From Ilyonectria destructans (lineage: Eukaryota; Ascomycota; Sordariomycetes; Hypocreales; Nectriaceae): a stretch of 64,000 nucleotides of DNA. Shown in pieces: positions 54,301 through 64,000 of the stretch (position 1 is its first letter; every line of letters starts with the position of its first letter). Below the pieces are notes generated by a model that worked only from the letters and a program-made list of their open reading frames with translations, did no database searches and had not been told where the DNA came from. The stretch spans positions 1-64,000 of the forward strand of contig JAHEWK010000029.1 of assembly GCA_020740775.1 (NCBI GenBank), in the 5' to 3' direction. Made by a program: the position numbers and the translations under genes.

Positions 54301-55136
54301 GTAAATCTGGCGCACGGAGGTGGCGGCAAGAGCTGAAAAGGTCATTCCTTGGAAGCCATTGGATTCTCCCATATCCACATAGCCGGGGATTTATGCGTAA
54401 GGAGAAGGAGGAAAAACAGTTCACATGGTGGCCCAGTTTGCATCAAGGACTCATCAGACACTACGCCAAGTCCCGACAGACTGGAACACTTGCCCATCCA
54501 CTGCCAGCATCCAACATCGCAAATCATCCTATTGACGGCTGGCAACTAGCTGGTTCTCGGTTTTCTAGGAGCTATATGCCCTATGTCATACAACCCGAAC
54601 AGGAATTGATTCGAATGCCTGAAAATGAGCTCTATGCCCAGTTGGTTGCTCTTCGGGAGCAAGTATCAGCTGGGTTGCCTCAAAGCCCTTCTATCATACC
54701 TACACTGGAATTAGATACCTCTCCCGAGAGTCCTTTTTTCCCAAAGAAATGGTGCCAGATAAGACAAATGGAAGTTGCTAAAACATTCGAGGAATGCGAT
54801 GAGGTTAACGACTGTATCTGGTTTTTGAAAAAGGGGTTAGAGTCATATGAACATCTCCAACATCGTCAGCAAAACCGACGCAAAAGACGTCAGAACCGCA
54901 CTACAATCCAACCAGACAGCGACTTGAGTTCAATATCAGGAAGCGATGAAGCTGAGGCTACTTCAGATGAAGAGGGCCTTGTTGTTATGCGGAAAAAGCA
55001 AGCACAAGTGGTGCGCAATATGGAAACTCGAGTCCATGAGCGCATTGAAGAATTTAAGCGAAGATATCCGCAATGGAAGAAGTCTTATGACCCTATCTTG
55101 AGGAAGTTGAATCGCCGTCTAGAAAGAGTTGAATAA
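51366..55136 (+). CDS. Large AT-hook protein of unknown family (1256 aa, no intron)
   Basis: A single open frame of 3771 nt, unusual here because its neighbours are disabled. Residues 13-22 are a textbook AT-hook (RNRGRPRKYP) after MDNTDPTTTLGK. Residues about 140-190 are acidic then Cys-rich (FRGCCNDCHQEAECERSDD). The large middle (about 270-1080) has no motif I recognise; conserved-looking blocks include RPVHQIPHYTFGRVVGLED, KNLKVLTIDVTWEKMVSRF and GSLTIETGKRSSRRLAGLLY. The end has a basic cluster (QNRRKRRQNR), an acidic Ser run (DSDLSSISGSDEAEATSDEE) and a charged helix to RRLERVE. It lies 1 kb after the OB-fold-like gene on the same strand and 0.6 kb before Helitron C. Function unknown; DNA binding is inferred from the AT-hook. 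Confidence 0.8.
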   Translation: MDNTDPTTTLGKRNRGRPRKYPTHEEKLKADAKQKRARRQETASAQRDILHANFYNAPFHQEPGGVLGWANTFTNPHSQATPTGVSGLNSMDISEFLPPASPPPMGDIEEQAISDVGVTTDAVDAFSMPNYESPDPNINFDAASHTSPEVEDDEQDPVRHLAHELTEQLAKFRGCCNDCHQEAECERSDDPNEHISLAMYLEFAPELGPDILGSATIARQKDDLAGKLDAATRREMFCGISSRDEIPRICLREDDGVTDDAGVSFDVDSIIAFPSCLAVAKQGIRWSPTQMTVSDLQSDLHLRSRPVTYLDATGIQHQVHRPVHQIPHYTFGRVVGLEDISLYFLFPNLYREEQKCSRLRDEDFQLWTDGILFPAIYKCYSSAHVQHYPSSYDHSRYNSTARGVETLAQRVHPVAREQQLVYFLPPEALAEVWANILATVQEPGFQQFQDVTILLQAKNLKVLTIDVTWEKMVSRFKGYWVKAIDESHITPDFYLDIGKETCPRQASQVVPWSQLAAEAMDDLRDKRAESLIYRRCCLESYAFQAQHGSADETSQKQAFYPFSMLQDTGSLTIETGKRSSRRLAGLLYSQFYPSVKEVFAAGNVYPFTNTAIETLALDKKLRKTWELVGGGLSHQPAALIKAYLYTKLRCHYALLGSMQKSFGIREEHRVSKELFYAIDSRMRSRELHNMRFVVPTNDNSPYYSFTTDTLLRWLRWNINKFCVGFEMVYSFQDPHFVTWEHTRIMLMFLRCLQFSYSGGLIQKVGGCWQDIRQRPDPSQPNGLRRYEGFGFKRTMEVYGYAWFLDKIDWNTLTFRQPHAAYMMFNNPSMQTVYRARYHQVRDVRIDFIRVDKAYQWMLEFSSIPMCLDLLENYLRELCLCAFRKDVFFHVKSALKPEYTEAALAGDIPLCYDSVNNAMLKDYQPLQLAQGNRLAVKDVHVLFAWLWKSKDDHFERQGWNEKPYRMLFQQSFHAIRTARGKSGARRWRQELKRSFLGSHWILPYPHSRGFMRKEKEEKQFTWWPSLHQGLIRHYAKSRQTGTLAHPLPASNIANHPIDGWQLAGSRFSRSYMPYVIQPEQELIRMPENELYAQLVALREQVSAGLPQSPSIIPTLELDTSPESPFFPKKWCQIRQMEVAKTFEECDEVNDCIWFLKKGLESYEHLQHRQQNRRKRRQNRTTIQPDSDLSSISGSDEAEATSDEEGLVVMRKKQAQVVRNMETRVHERIEEFKRRYPQWKKSYDPILRKLNRRLERVE

Positions 55137-55741
55137 TAGATAAGAAGACAGTAGACCTCGTTGAAAACTCCATATAAATTCAAACCGCGCTATTAATGAC
55201 TAGAGGGTGAACTTCTAGAAGACCTAAAGGGGTGAACTTGTAGATATTTCACTATGAAAATCCCCATAAAGCTAATTTCACAATTAACAACATACAGAAG
55301 AGATTATATACGAATAGAATATAGTATCTATCAGAAAATCATAAATGAACTATCAGAAAATTATAAATAAACTCTTCGAAGAGGATATATATATTCCGCC
55401 CATAATCTACAGTTAAAAACAGTAACCCAGCAACCCAGCAAAAGCAATATATCAGACAGTAAAATAGAATAATAATTCAGCCGAAGGCTGACTCTACATT
55501 AATCCATAAGTTTTCCCAATAATGAGGGTTTGGTGCAGACAGGGATTAATAAGTTTCCCGGGCTCTGATTGGTTTAAAATTTGTATGGACGGCCACAAAA
55601 CGAGGAGCAACTGGACGACGGCTCATAAAAAGTGGGCCTAGCTTGCCAGCTAGCAGTCCCCCTGGCTTGTTTACTCGGAATTTCGCTTGGCATGGAAACT
55701 TCGTTCACGCAACGCATCTTCACGTCTTGCGTCATTGAGTA
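55137..55741. other. Spacer before Helitron C with a perfect hairpin
   Basis: AT-rich, with two copies of GGTGAACTT(C/G)TAGA (55206 and 55231) and two of CTATCAGAAAAT.ATAAAT (55328, 55350). A perfect palindrome TCAGCC-GAA-GGCTGA at 55477-55491 mirrors one just after the Helitron C gene. Confidence 0.5.
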
Positions 55742-58700
55742 ATGCATCCGAAGTCTACTCCTCAAGGGCTTCAAGATGACTTAATGTCCATTGTCTGTGC
55801 CCGCTGTGGCGAGAAGAAACCGGCGGCTGGCTTCGTCAGCAAACGGAAATCTGCTGGGAACACCAAGAACTGCCTGGAATGTCGTAGTCGGTGCAATTCT
55901 CATGTCAGCTCTGTCTCCCCACTCCGCAAGACATTCAACACTAACTAAGTGAAGCGTTCCAGATCCAAAGGCGCGATCCTGACATTAAGAAACCTCGCCG
56001 TCGGTCCTTCTTCAACTGAGAGTCCCGCTCCGAAGAGAACTGAAGAAGATGCTGGCCTATCGCCCCTTAACGACAGATTCGGAACCCAGCCTACGTCGCC
56101 AGAGAGGCTACGGCAATGTCATACAGCGAAGACGTTATCCGGGGCGTCGATTAGCCAGCCGCGTGTAGTGTTGGGGACGCCAATTCCACCAACCCAACAA
56201 AGCTCGCGGCTCTTCCGTACAATAGCTCCCTCACCTCCTGTGCAGCCGACGACACTACTAACCGCCTCACATTCTGATCCGTCTACTATCCGAAGCAGCA
56301 CGTATCATATAGGTCACCCTGACTTGGCTCCTAGATTCCTCAAGTGCGGGAGAGACTCACAAGACGATTCCTCCTTGGCCGGCGCAAGGGCCAAGCGGGC
56401 TGCTATCCAGCGCGGCCATCGTTCACGACGCCGTGCAGGGGAGACTGTGTCACTGACTCCCTCAATATCTCAACTCGGCGCGTTTAAAGGTTCGGAGGGG
56501 CCTGGGGCAGATATTCTTACTTAATGGTCGCAGTACTTCGGGCTAACCACAGAATGTAGATGCCAGCCAAGATCGACCGCGGCCGAGTGGGCTTCCGGGT
56601 GGGGATGGGATAATCAAGGAAGGAGATGACTGGGGCCAGTTCTCGGAGTCCGATATTGACGCCGAGGACTATTTCAACCTGTTGCTTTCGCCCGTTCGGC
56701 CACGCAGGTACCTGGAGCAAATAGGGGTAGAGTGTGACTCCGACCCAGGGGACGAAGACGAGAGCGACGGTAACGACTCCGTGGATGAAAGCCCTGTTCG
56801 TCGTCGCTCGCGGCCGCCTTCTGCACGGCCGAGGACTGGTCGCCGTGGTCCGGCTCCTGGTACAGGAGGGCGGCCGAGACGATCCCGAAGGCAAACTCGA
56901 TCGTTGAGGCCATCACGACGTATTCGGAGTCCGGTGAGGATTCCACCTGAAGAGTCGGCGGTATTCCACGCACAAGACCCGGTGTGGAATGGAGATCTGG
57001 AAGCTTGCGCCTTGACTGGTCGCGACAAGGCCATCCTCCGCGAGTTCTGGACAGAGCTGGACAATGACCAAATGCAGTTTTGCAGTCGATGCCAAGAGAG
57101 TTGGTTCCAGATGAAGATCGATTGCGATGGCATTTGTGCGCGTTGTTATCGGAGGGATGAGAAGCGCCAGCCCGACGAGCCATGTTTCTTCTCTGCGGAC
57201 AATCAGCTCGACTTTGGCCCTGTGCCGGGCCGGTTGCCCCAGCTCACGCCTACCGAAGAGTCGTTGATTGCTCGTGTTCACGTCCACGTGAACATTATGC
57301 TTGTGCGAGGGCAGCAGTACAAGTATCGAGGGCACGTAATTCACTTTCTCCGGGAGGTTGGCTTAGTGTACAACCAGCTCCCGCTTTTGCCGCAGGAGTT
57401 GAACACCGTGTTACTACGTCCTGCGAATACGTCGTCCCACGCAAATCTTAGCCGGCAATTCACCCGCCAGTTCCGCGTGCGCCGCCAGCCGGTTGTCATA
57501 TGGCTAGACTACCTCCGCCGCCATCATCCTGGCTATCGATGCGTCGCCATCGACGAAGAGCGGCTGAATCAATTGCCCCAAGATGGTAATGTCCTGGATG
57601 CTATCCCCCAGAGTCAGGTGGAGGCTGCCGATGTTGGACCCGACTCACCCGAGGAAGATCAGGAGGCAGAGCCTGACCTGGAGGACGAGGCTGCGGTGCC
57701 GGACCTGTTGGCTAAGGACACGGAGCTCGATGCTCTGCGGTCTATTCTCTCCGGAGAATCAGGCGCTGATTCAGGGCTTTCCACAAGCTTCCAGGCGCAG
57801 GCACAACACGAGCTGCAGCTCCCGAATATACGACACACACCCATTAATGAGTTCAATCGCTCTCATGCCCTACTCTCCTTGGCATTTCCCTGCCTCTTTC
57901 CTGACGGTAGAGCCGACTTTGTTGAACCCCGATTGCGCTCCATTGATTACAAGGATTACGTCGAGCACGCGATGCGCTGGCACGACGGGCGTTTTGCACG
58001 CCACCCGACCTTCCGCTTCGTCGCCTTCAACACGCTAATGCGGTCACAAGCACGTTCACGGTCCAGATTCTTTCTGAAGCAACATGATGGGAGACAGCAG
58101 CCGCTGACGCGAGAGCAACTTATTCAGGCGCTCGAACACAGCGAGGACCCCGAGGCGCAGGCGCTGATCAACTCGATCACAAGGCATGCGGTGTCTATTC
58201 GCGGTACGCGTCCATTCTGGAACAAAAAGAGGCACGACCTCGAGGCCTACGCCTATAACCTTGGTTGTCCTGGTGCATTCATCACGTTTAGCCCGGCAGA
58301 TTTACACTGGCGGAGTCTCTACCAGCACATGCCCCAGTATGACGACTGGCTAGCCGCCACCGAGCCGGAGAGGATGGCTCTATCGCGCCGCCTATTGTGG
58401 TAGAACCCTCACATTGCTGCTTTCCATTTCTACCGCCGATACTGCCTCTTTCGGGACATCGTGCTAAGCAAGAAGTTCAGCATCACGGATTACTGGGATC
58501 GTTATGAATGGCAAGGGCGTGGGAGTCCACACAACCACGGCCTGTACTGGATGGAAAATTGCCCCGGAGCCGACATGGAGGACGAAGCCGCTCGTGATGT
58601 TTTTGCACGCACGTGGGGATTCCACGTCACTGCCATTAACCCCGAGCCGAGTAGGACTATGCCTCAGGGTGAGGGTAATCCCCTGAGCGTGGATCCCCTG

Positions 58701-61492
58701 AGCATAGAGATGACATTCCTGCGGCTCTCACAAATCGTCAACCGTTGCCAGCGCCACAAGTGCAACACCACGTACTGCTTGCGTGTGAGGAAAAGAACCG
58801 GCGATCTGGCAAGGGATATGGAAGGCGCCGCAGCAGATATCGAGGCGGCCAACGTTGCCAATCCAGAGAGGGAGTGTCGTTTTGACTTCCCTCGTGCCTT
58901 GCGGGAGCTGGCCGCGGTGATCAGGAAGGAAGGCCGGTCGTACTACATCTTTGAGGCGGCCCGGAATGACAGCCTCATGAACAACTTCAACCCTGCGATT
59001 ATCCTAGGCTGGCTAGCCAATATCGACATATCTCCTTGCACCAGCTTACAGGCGGTCATTACCTACGCTGCGAAGTATTGCAGTAAAGCTGAGAAGAAGA
59101 CCGAGTCTTTCTCCCGGCTTGCAGACCAGGTCTTGCCTCATACATCGCACGTTCAGCCCCTGTTGTCCTTCTCCTCTCGCCTCATGAACAAGCTGATCGC
59201 CGAGAGAGATTACTCGGCGCAGGAGATTTCCCATCTGCTGCTTAACATTCCGCTGCAAGAAGGCACCCGTATGGTTGTCACCGTGGACTGCCGTCCGTTG
59301 GAGCGACAGGCGCGTTCGTATCGTGTGGATGGAGATGTCAACGAGGCCATCGGCAGCTACAGGAAATATCTAGAGAGAAAGGACCAGCATGAGGATGTAA
59401 CGTATCTCGAATACCTGCAGTCGTACAATCTCAACACGTGGAGGAGACTCGCTGCTCACGCGAAAAAGAGGGTCCTGTCTTACTTCCCTCGATACAAATC
59501 CATGGAAGCCTCTTTCCAGTTTAACGACTTCTGTCGTGTTAAATTGATGATGGTTCATCCACATCGCTTTCGAGAAGAGTTGCTCGTTGTGGGTGGCCAG
59601 CGGTTCGATTCTTTCACAGCCGGGTACATGCGCTGCAGACAGCTCCACGATACCCATGCGGACGATCATTATGGAGAGCCGGATACGGATGAATTGACGG
59701 CAGAGGACGATGAGTTTGAGCTTGAGGCCCATGAGGAGCCCATCGCGGAGGAGGATTGGCATGAACTCGCCCGCATGCTACCTGACCGCCCGCTGGAGGA
59801 AGAGGACATCGACATCCTCGGCCGCCGAGATGTTGACATTAATTACGATTGGACCCCTCATGTTGGGCGGTATACCGATGATGGCATTCTCAACGGCGAC
59901 TACTGGAAGCAACGCAAAGCGGAAAACACCCTTGACCTTGACGTGGATGATCAGCCATTGGAGGCTCGCGATTCCCTAAATCCAGAGCAGCGCCTGGTGT
60001 ACGGCACGGTGATGGGCCACTTCCTGACCCGGGATCCCTCCCAGTTGTTACTCCATGTGGATGGCGGAGGCGGCACTGGCAAGTCATACCTCATTAACCT
60101 GCTCTCCGCGCACCTTCAAGCCGCGACGGGCGGGAGAGGGACACCCGTCTGGCGTGCCGCGCCCACGGGCGTCGCGGGAAATCAGATTTCGGGCACTACC
60201 TTGCATTCCCTGTTGCACCTGCCAATTAATAAGGACTTCAAGCCTCTCTCAGCCATTGATAAGGCCCAGCTCCAGAAGAAGCTTAAAGACATCAAGTATC
60301 TGATCATTGACGAGAAGAGCATGCTGGGACTGCGTCAGCTATCTTGGATCGATGACCGTCTCCGAGAGGCGTTCCCGAATAAGAACGAAGAGTTCTTTGG
60401 CGGCCTGAACATCCTGTTGGTTGGTGACTTCTTTCAGCTTCCCCCTGTGCTGCAGAAGCCGCTTTATTACGATAAAGAGGTTCAGGGAGTAGAGATCAAG
60501 GGCAGAAACGCATATAGGCGATTCGATAAATCGGTCTTCTTGAAAGTTGTCCAGCGGCAGCGTGGTGACGATCAGGAGGCATTCCGCCTAGCTCTCGGGG
60601 AATTGCGGCTGCTTCAACTATCTGTGGAATCCTGGAAGCTCCTTTCCAGCCGCGTACAAGCAAAACTAGACGATCAAGAGGTCGCAAGGTTTGTCAACGC
60701 CTTACGAGTATACGCCACTAAAGATAGGGTGAACGAATATAACCACTATCACCTCGACCGCCTCAGCCGGCCAGTCATCCAGGTCATGGCTAAGAACGTC
60801 GGCCCCGGCGCGGCTGCTGCGCCTGATGACAAGGCGGGCAACCTTGCGAAGCAGATCCCAATATGCATTGGCTCCCGTCTGATGCTGACGTCCAACCTTT
60901 GGCAGCCAGTTGGCCTCTGTAACGGCGCTCGCGGCACAGTTTACGATATCGGCTGGGCACCTGGGGCCGACCCCATCCAAGACCCTCCCTGTGTTATCAT
61001 GATGGAGTTTGACAAATACAGCGGACCGGTATTCCTGACCACCGCTGATGGCAGGAAGATTGTGCCGATTCTCCCAGTGGAGAGGGACTTCCTCATCGGA
61101 GCCACTCTCTGCGCTCGCACCCAGTTTCCCCTGATCGTATGCTACGCAATTACCGTGCACAAGTCACAAAGCATCACCGAAGACATGATAGTTACAGATC
61201 TGTCCTGCCGGGACTTTCAGACTGGTTTAAGCTACGTGGCTGTCTCTCGCGTGAAAACGCTCGAGGGTCTGATGTTGGATGCACCATTTGATCGTAATCA
61301 CCTAGTCTACGGGTCTCCCCCGGATGGCATGAAGATGAAGATGAGGGATCAGGAGCTTAGGAAACGACAGGTGCTCACACGGAATCCGTACATGTCACAT
61401 AATACCAAGAATGGCCATGCCAATGGATCAGTACGTAGATAATGCAGTAGTAGTAATAGCTTCCCGGCCCGCGGACACACAGCCTTCGGCTG
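55478..61492 (+). mobile_element. Helitron C (limits set by matching hairpins; approximate)
   Basis: About 6 kb containing one RepHel gene on the plus strand. CAGCCGAAGGCTG at 55478-55490 and its exact inverse CAGCCTTCGGCTG at 61480-61492 bracket the gene. Helitron-type elements have a 3' hairpin, and Helentron-type ones also short inverted subterminal repeats; assigning these as the true termini is inference. Confidence 0.55.
55742..61442 (+). pseudogene. Helitron C Rep-helicase with one nonsense codon; N-terminal splicing unresolved
   Basis: From the AG at 56551-56552 the frame is open to 61442 (NVDASQDRPRP ... HANGSVRR) except for a TAG at 58401-58403 (RRLLW*NPHIAAFHFYRR), where CAG is expected. 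It holds CSRCQESWF and CARCYRRDE fingers, a DUF6570-like NIMLVRGQQYKYRGHVI, the HUH motif GRGSPHNHGLYWM, the two-Tyr motif VITYAAKYCSKAEKK, Walker A HVDGGGGTGKSYL, Walker B YLIIDEKSMLG, GDFFQLPPV and TVHKSQSITEDM. N-terminal pieces lie at 55742-55948 (CARCGEKKPAAGFVSKR ... CLEC finger) and 55949-56524; a short intron (GTAGTC to CTAACTAAG) may join them. The stop at 56522 before the last acceptor is unexplained. Confidence 0.85.
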
Positions 61493-61923
61493 AGGCTACC
61501 CCATGCACCCCATCGCCGCTCCAATGTGCATGGGGTGACGTAGTATTTTATTATTACTGTAAAGTACTGTACAGTCCCCAGAGGCATTTCTGCTCACTGC
61601 AGGTTGCATGATGGCGGGGCTGACAACTTGGCCGAGCCACTCATCATCTAGCAGCAATCCAAGGCTAATCACTAGGCATTTTTCCGGTTTCTTTACCTTA
61701 CAGCTCGAACTCCCCCTGCCTATTTTGCGGCACATTTACCTCTCGGTCATGGTAAACGGTTCTGGGTGTATTTGTGAGTTGCCCAAGCATCTCTCCTCCC
61801 CTATTTCTAGCAACTAACTGCCTCATTAGCCGGCTGTCGCCTGAAGAAACCACCCTACTCATAACGTTGCACATTCGGCCATACATCGATTCCAAACTGC
61901 ATCGCCAGTTCAGTCTACCTTTC
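61443..61923. other. Intergenic between Helitron C and HET gene
   Basis: After the hairpins there is no conserved ORF. The open frame of the HET gene extends back to 61774 but without an ATG. Confidence 0.5.
61480..61536. repeat. Two hairpins after Helitron C
   Basis: CAGCC-TTC-GGCTG (61480-61492) is followed by an 11-bp inverted repeat ACCCCATGCAC ... GTGCATGGGGT (61498-61508 and 61526-61536) with a 17-nt loop. They may be the Helitron 3' terminal structure or a terminator. Confidence 0.6.
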
Positions 61924-63654
61924 ATGTCGCCAAGTCGAAGACAGCGGCGTCGTGTCTATGAATACGAACCTCTGCCACTTCGATGCTTTCGACTACTGGA
62001 GCTCACCGCTGGGGAAACACTGTACAGCGATGTGACCTGCCGACTCTTGCCTTGCAGTTTTGCTGCCGCTCCTCCGTACGAAGCTCTATCATATACATGG
62101 GGGGACGACGAAAGCAAACGTCGAATAACCGTGAATGGCTTGGCATTTTTCGTGCGACAGAACCTCTTATCGATCCTGCGCCGGTTACGACAACCAAGAC
62201 AAAAGAGAATCATATGGGTCGATGCGATATGCATCAATCAGAACAGCACAGCAGAAAAGAGTGTCCAAGTTCCCCTTATGCGGGAGATATACGGTCAATC
62301 GAAGAGGACCATTGTCTGGCTTGGTGAAGAGAGATTCTACACTGAAACTGCCATCAAGTTCATTCCGGAACTCACCGTGATTGTCAAGGCTGACATCAGA
62401 GTTGTCTGGAAATATCTATTGAGCCAAGATACATTCCTTCGGCAGATGTCATCCCTTATCTGGTTTTTTCACCATCCCTGGTGGACAAGGACATGGGTTA
62501 TCCAAGAAGTCGCATTGGCCAAAAATGTACACATCATGTGTGGCCCACATCAACTTTGCTGGTCCACGATACATTCTCTCATCATTGCTTGGATGGACAT
62601 TAAGAATGTGCCCGATCTGAAAACATGCAATAGTCACCAAGCAGCTGCACTTCGAAGCCTTGGCATGCTAATCGCCAACCACACGGAAGCGTTAGCAAGG
62701 CTACGAGAAGAGTTCCAATCAAATCCTTCTGCACCGGAGTGCATGGAACTAGCGAATTTGCTTTGGTCATTCAAGTACCACTCTGCGACTGATGCCCGCG
62801 ATAAGATTTACGGATTTCTGGGCCTCCTTAAGGGTCACGGACTTCGAGTTGACTATAGCAAAGCACCCCAAGATATCTATATTTCCGTTTTTCAATCATT
62901 CTTAGTGAGAGATAGAGGTCTTGACTGGTTTCGTTGGATGACCGGAGAGCAGATAAGCGGAGACAAGAAAACATCCGAGATCCTCAATCTTCCTTCTTGG
63001 GTTCCAGATTTTGGTTCACGGACTACATACCCAATCTCATCATTCATACCAAATGCGGAAAGAGGTGAACGCCAGCGGATTTTCTCAGCTGCTGGATCTG
63101 ATCGTTCCAGATCGCTGGTTACTCTCCAGTTTGAAGATAATGATCGCACACTGGTAGTCAGGGGCCTAATTTTCGATGTAGTGGACCAACGCGGACACAT
63201 CTTTCCATTACCAGACCCAATCAGTCTTAGTGGCTGTCCAACAGAACCCATTCTCACCCAATGGAAGAACATGGCATTTGCTACGCCATCCGAGCCATAC
63301 AATACGCGTTTGGAGAAGGAGGATGCTTTTTGGAGAACGATTCTAACTGACCGGGAGTTAGAGGGGCTTCACTTCAAAGATAACGCTGGATGGGTTCCGG
63401 CTAAGCGGCTTTCATCGACAGCAATATACATCCCTCCCAAAACAGCCGATGAGGAGCAGAAAGTACTCAGAGCTATGAGACGGGGACTCTGCGTATATGG
63501 AAGAAGATTCTGTACAAGTGAAAATGGCTACTTCTGCCTCCTACCGGCGACCTCTAGAAAGGGGGACTTGATTAGCGTTTTACTTGGAGGAGAAGTGCCG
63601 TATGTCCTCAGAAGGCAGGCCAAGAACATCTTCCGGATGGTTGGCGAATGGTAA
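61924..63654 (+). CDS. HET-domain protein (heterokaryon incompatibility type), 576 aa
   Basis: Member of the fungal HET family, linked to allorecognition and programmed cell death. The HET domain shows its conserved blocks in order: PLRCFRLLEL, PPYEALSYTWGDD, ITVNGLAFFVRQNLLSIL, IIWVDAICINQ and VPLMREIYGQSKRTIVWLG. Further family signatures are HHPWWTRTWVIQEVALAK, SATDARDKIYGFLGL and LPSWVPDFG. The C-terminus has the usual GRRFCTSENGYFCLLP before GDLISVLLGG and ends MVGEW. The ATG at 61924 (MSPSRRQRRR) is the first in the frame; the open frame upstream has only a GTG. No partner domain (NACHT, ankyrin, goodbye) is attached. Intron-free and intact. Confidence 0.9.
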   Translation: MSPSRRQRRRVYEYEPLPLRCFRLLELTAGETLYSDVTCRLLPCSFAAAPPYEALSYTWGDDESKRRITVNGLAFFVRQNLLSILRRLRQPRQKRIIWVDAICINQNSTAEKSVQVPLMREIYGQSKRTIVWLGEERFYTETAIKFIPELTVIVKADIRVVWKYLLSQDTFLRQMSSLIWFFHHPWWTRTWVIQEVALAKNVHIMCGPHQLCWSTIHSLIIAWMDIKNVPDLKTCNSHQAAALRSLGMLIANHTEALARLREEFQSNPSAPECMELANLLWSFKYHSATDARDKIYGFLGLLKGHGLRVDYSKAPQDIYISVFQSFLVRDRGLDWFRWMTGEQISGDKKTSEILNLPSWVPDFGSRTTYPISSFIPNAERGERQRIFSAAGSDRSRSLVTLQFEDNDRTLVVRGLIFDVVDQRGHIFPLPDPISLSGCPTEPILTQWKNMAFATPSEPYNTRLEKEDAFWRTILTDRELEGLHFKDNAGWVPAKRLSSTAIYIPPKTADEEQKVLRAMRRGLCVYGRRFCTSENGYFCLLPATSRKGDLISVLLGGEVPYVLRRQAKNIFRMVGEW

Positions 63655-64000
63655 GTTCAGTATACCGACGTGACAAAAACATGTGGCTGATAGACTACCA
63701 GTTATGTTCATGGGATAATGAACGGTGAATTGGTAACATGAGATTTTGAAAGCCATCGAATTTTCAAACTGCAATGAGATGATAAGGGACCTAGCGCTTG
63801 TTGAACAGCTGTAACTATAGTACTATCTATCTTGAGCGAAATCAAGGGAAATAAAGTAGACAAGATGCAATCGTGAGTTTTACAGATGAAAGTGGCAATT
63901 TAAGAACCATCTAAGTAGGGAGTCACCTAAATTTCCTGATCATGACATGAGTTCATGCAGTAGGAAGATTGACTGCGAAAAGGCGAGACCAGTTCTCTGT
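63655..64000. other. 3' flank of the HET gene
   Basis: 346 bp, AT-leaning, no ORF or RNA gene seen up to the window edge. Confidence 0.5.

Overview
The window is nuclear DNA of a filamentous ascomycete (Pezizomycotina). The evidence is short GT-AG introns of about 50-90 nt with CTAAC/CTGAC-like branch sites, a Zn2Cys6 regulator with a fungal-specific domain, a HET-domain protein, a DUF3435/FluG-type remnant, an Hsp30-type small heat-shock protein, and transposons whose stop codons fit CpA-to-TpA change (RIP). I cannot name the species. Host genes occupy about one quarter of the window and mobile DNA most of the rest.

Layout. 1-979: N-terminal part of a retroelement-like ORF (minus) running off the left edge, split from its probable 5' end (4330-4430) by a hAT element (hAT-1, 981-4329) whose three-exon transposase is intact. 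5358-7217: pogo/Fot1-type element with one nonsense codon, 42 bp in front of a RIP-scarred aldehyde dehydrogenase pseudogene (7260-8798). 8899-11391: a second, unrelated pogo-type element with perfect 43-bp TIRs. 11394-13965: 3' half of a Copia polyprotein that cuts into a kinesin motor gene (to 14768). 15702-30797 is the host-gene island: Zn2Cys6 regulator, DHA1-type MFS transporter, GNAT acetyltransferase, a DUF3435/FluG-like pseudogene, a gene-poor 3-kb stretch, Hsp20 with heat-shock elements, and an Fmp42-like MFS protein.

31-61.5 kb holds three different Helitron lineages. Helitron A (minus) has its RepHel gene split into two parts, 44583-47525 and 31605-35680. Between them, inside what reads as an intron, sits Helitron B (plus; RepHel 36079-40737 plus an OB-fold-like gene at 40966). 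The last codons of that OB-fold-like gene are interrupted by hAT-2 (41962-44479), which has a perfect 8-bp target duplication. Divergent from the A RepHel gene lie a second OB-fold-like gene (48836-50347) and an uninterrupted 1256-residue AT-hook protein of no family I recognise (51366-55136). Helitron C (plus, 55.5-61.5 kb) follows, then a HET-domain gene (61924-63654).

How it fits together: the Rep-helicase genes are expected to drive rolling-circle transposition, and the OB-fold-like proteins are plausible single-strand-binding helpers, as RPA-like proteins are in plant Helitrons. The large AT-hook protein is a candidate further companion or cargo. The pogo-1 transposase, Copia, hAT-2, RepHel B and RepHel C each carry a single RIP-type stop in an otherwise nearly complete frame. 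RepHel A and the pogo-2 transposase instead carry a frameshift, and RepHel B has a frameshift too. hAT-1 and the accessory proteins look intact.
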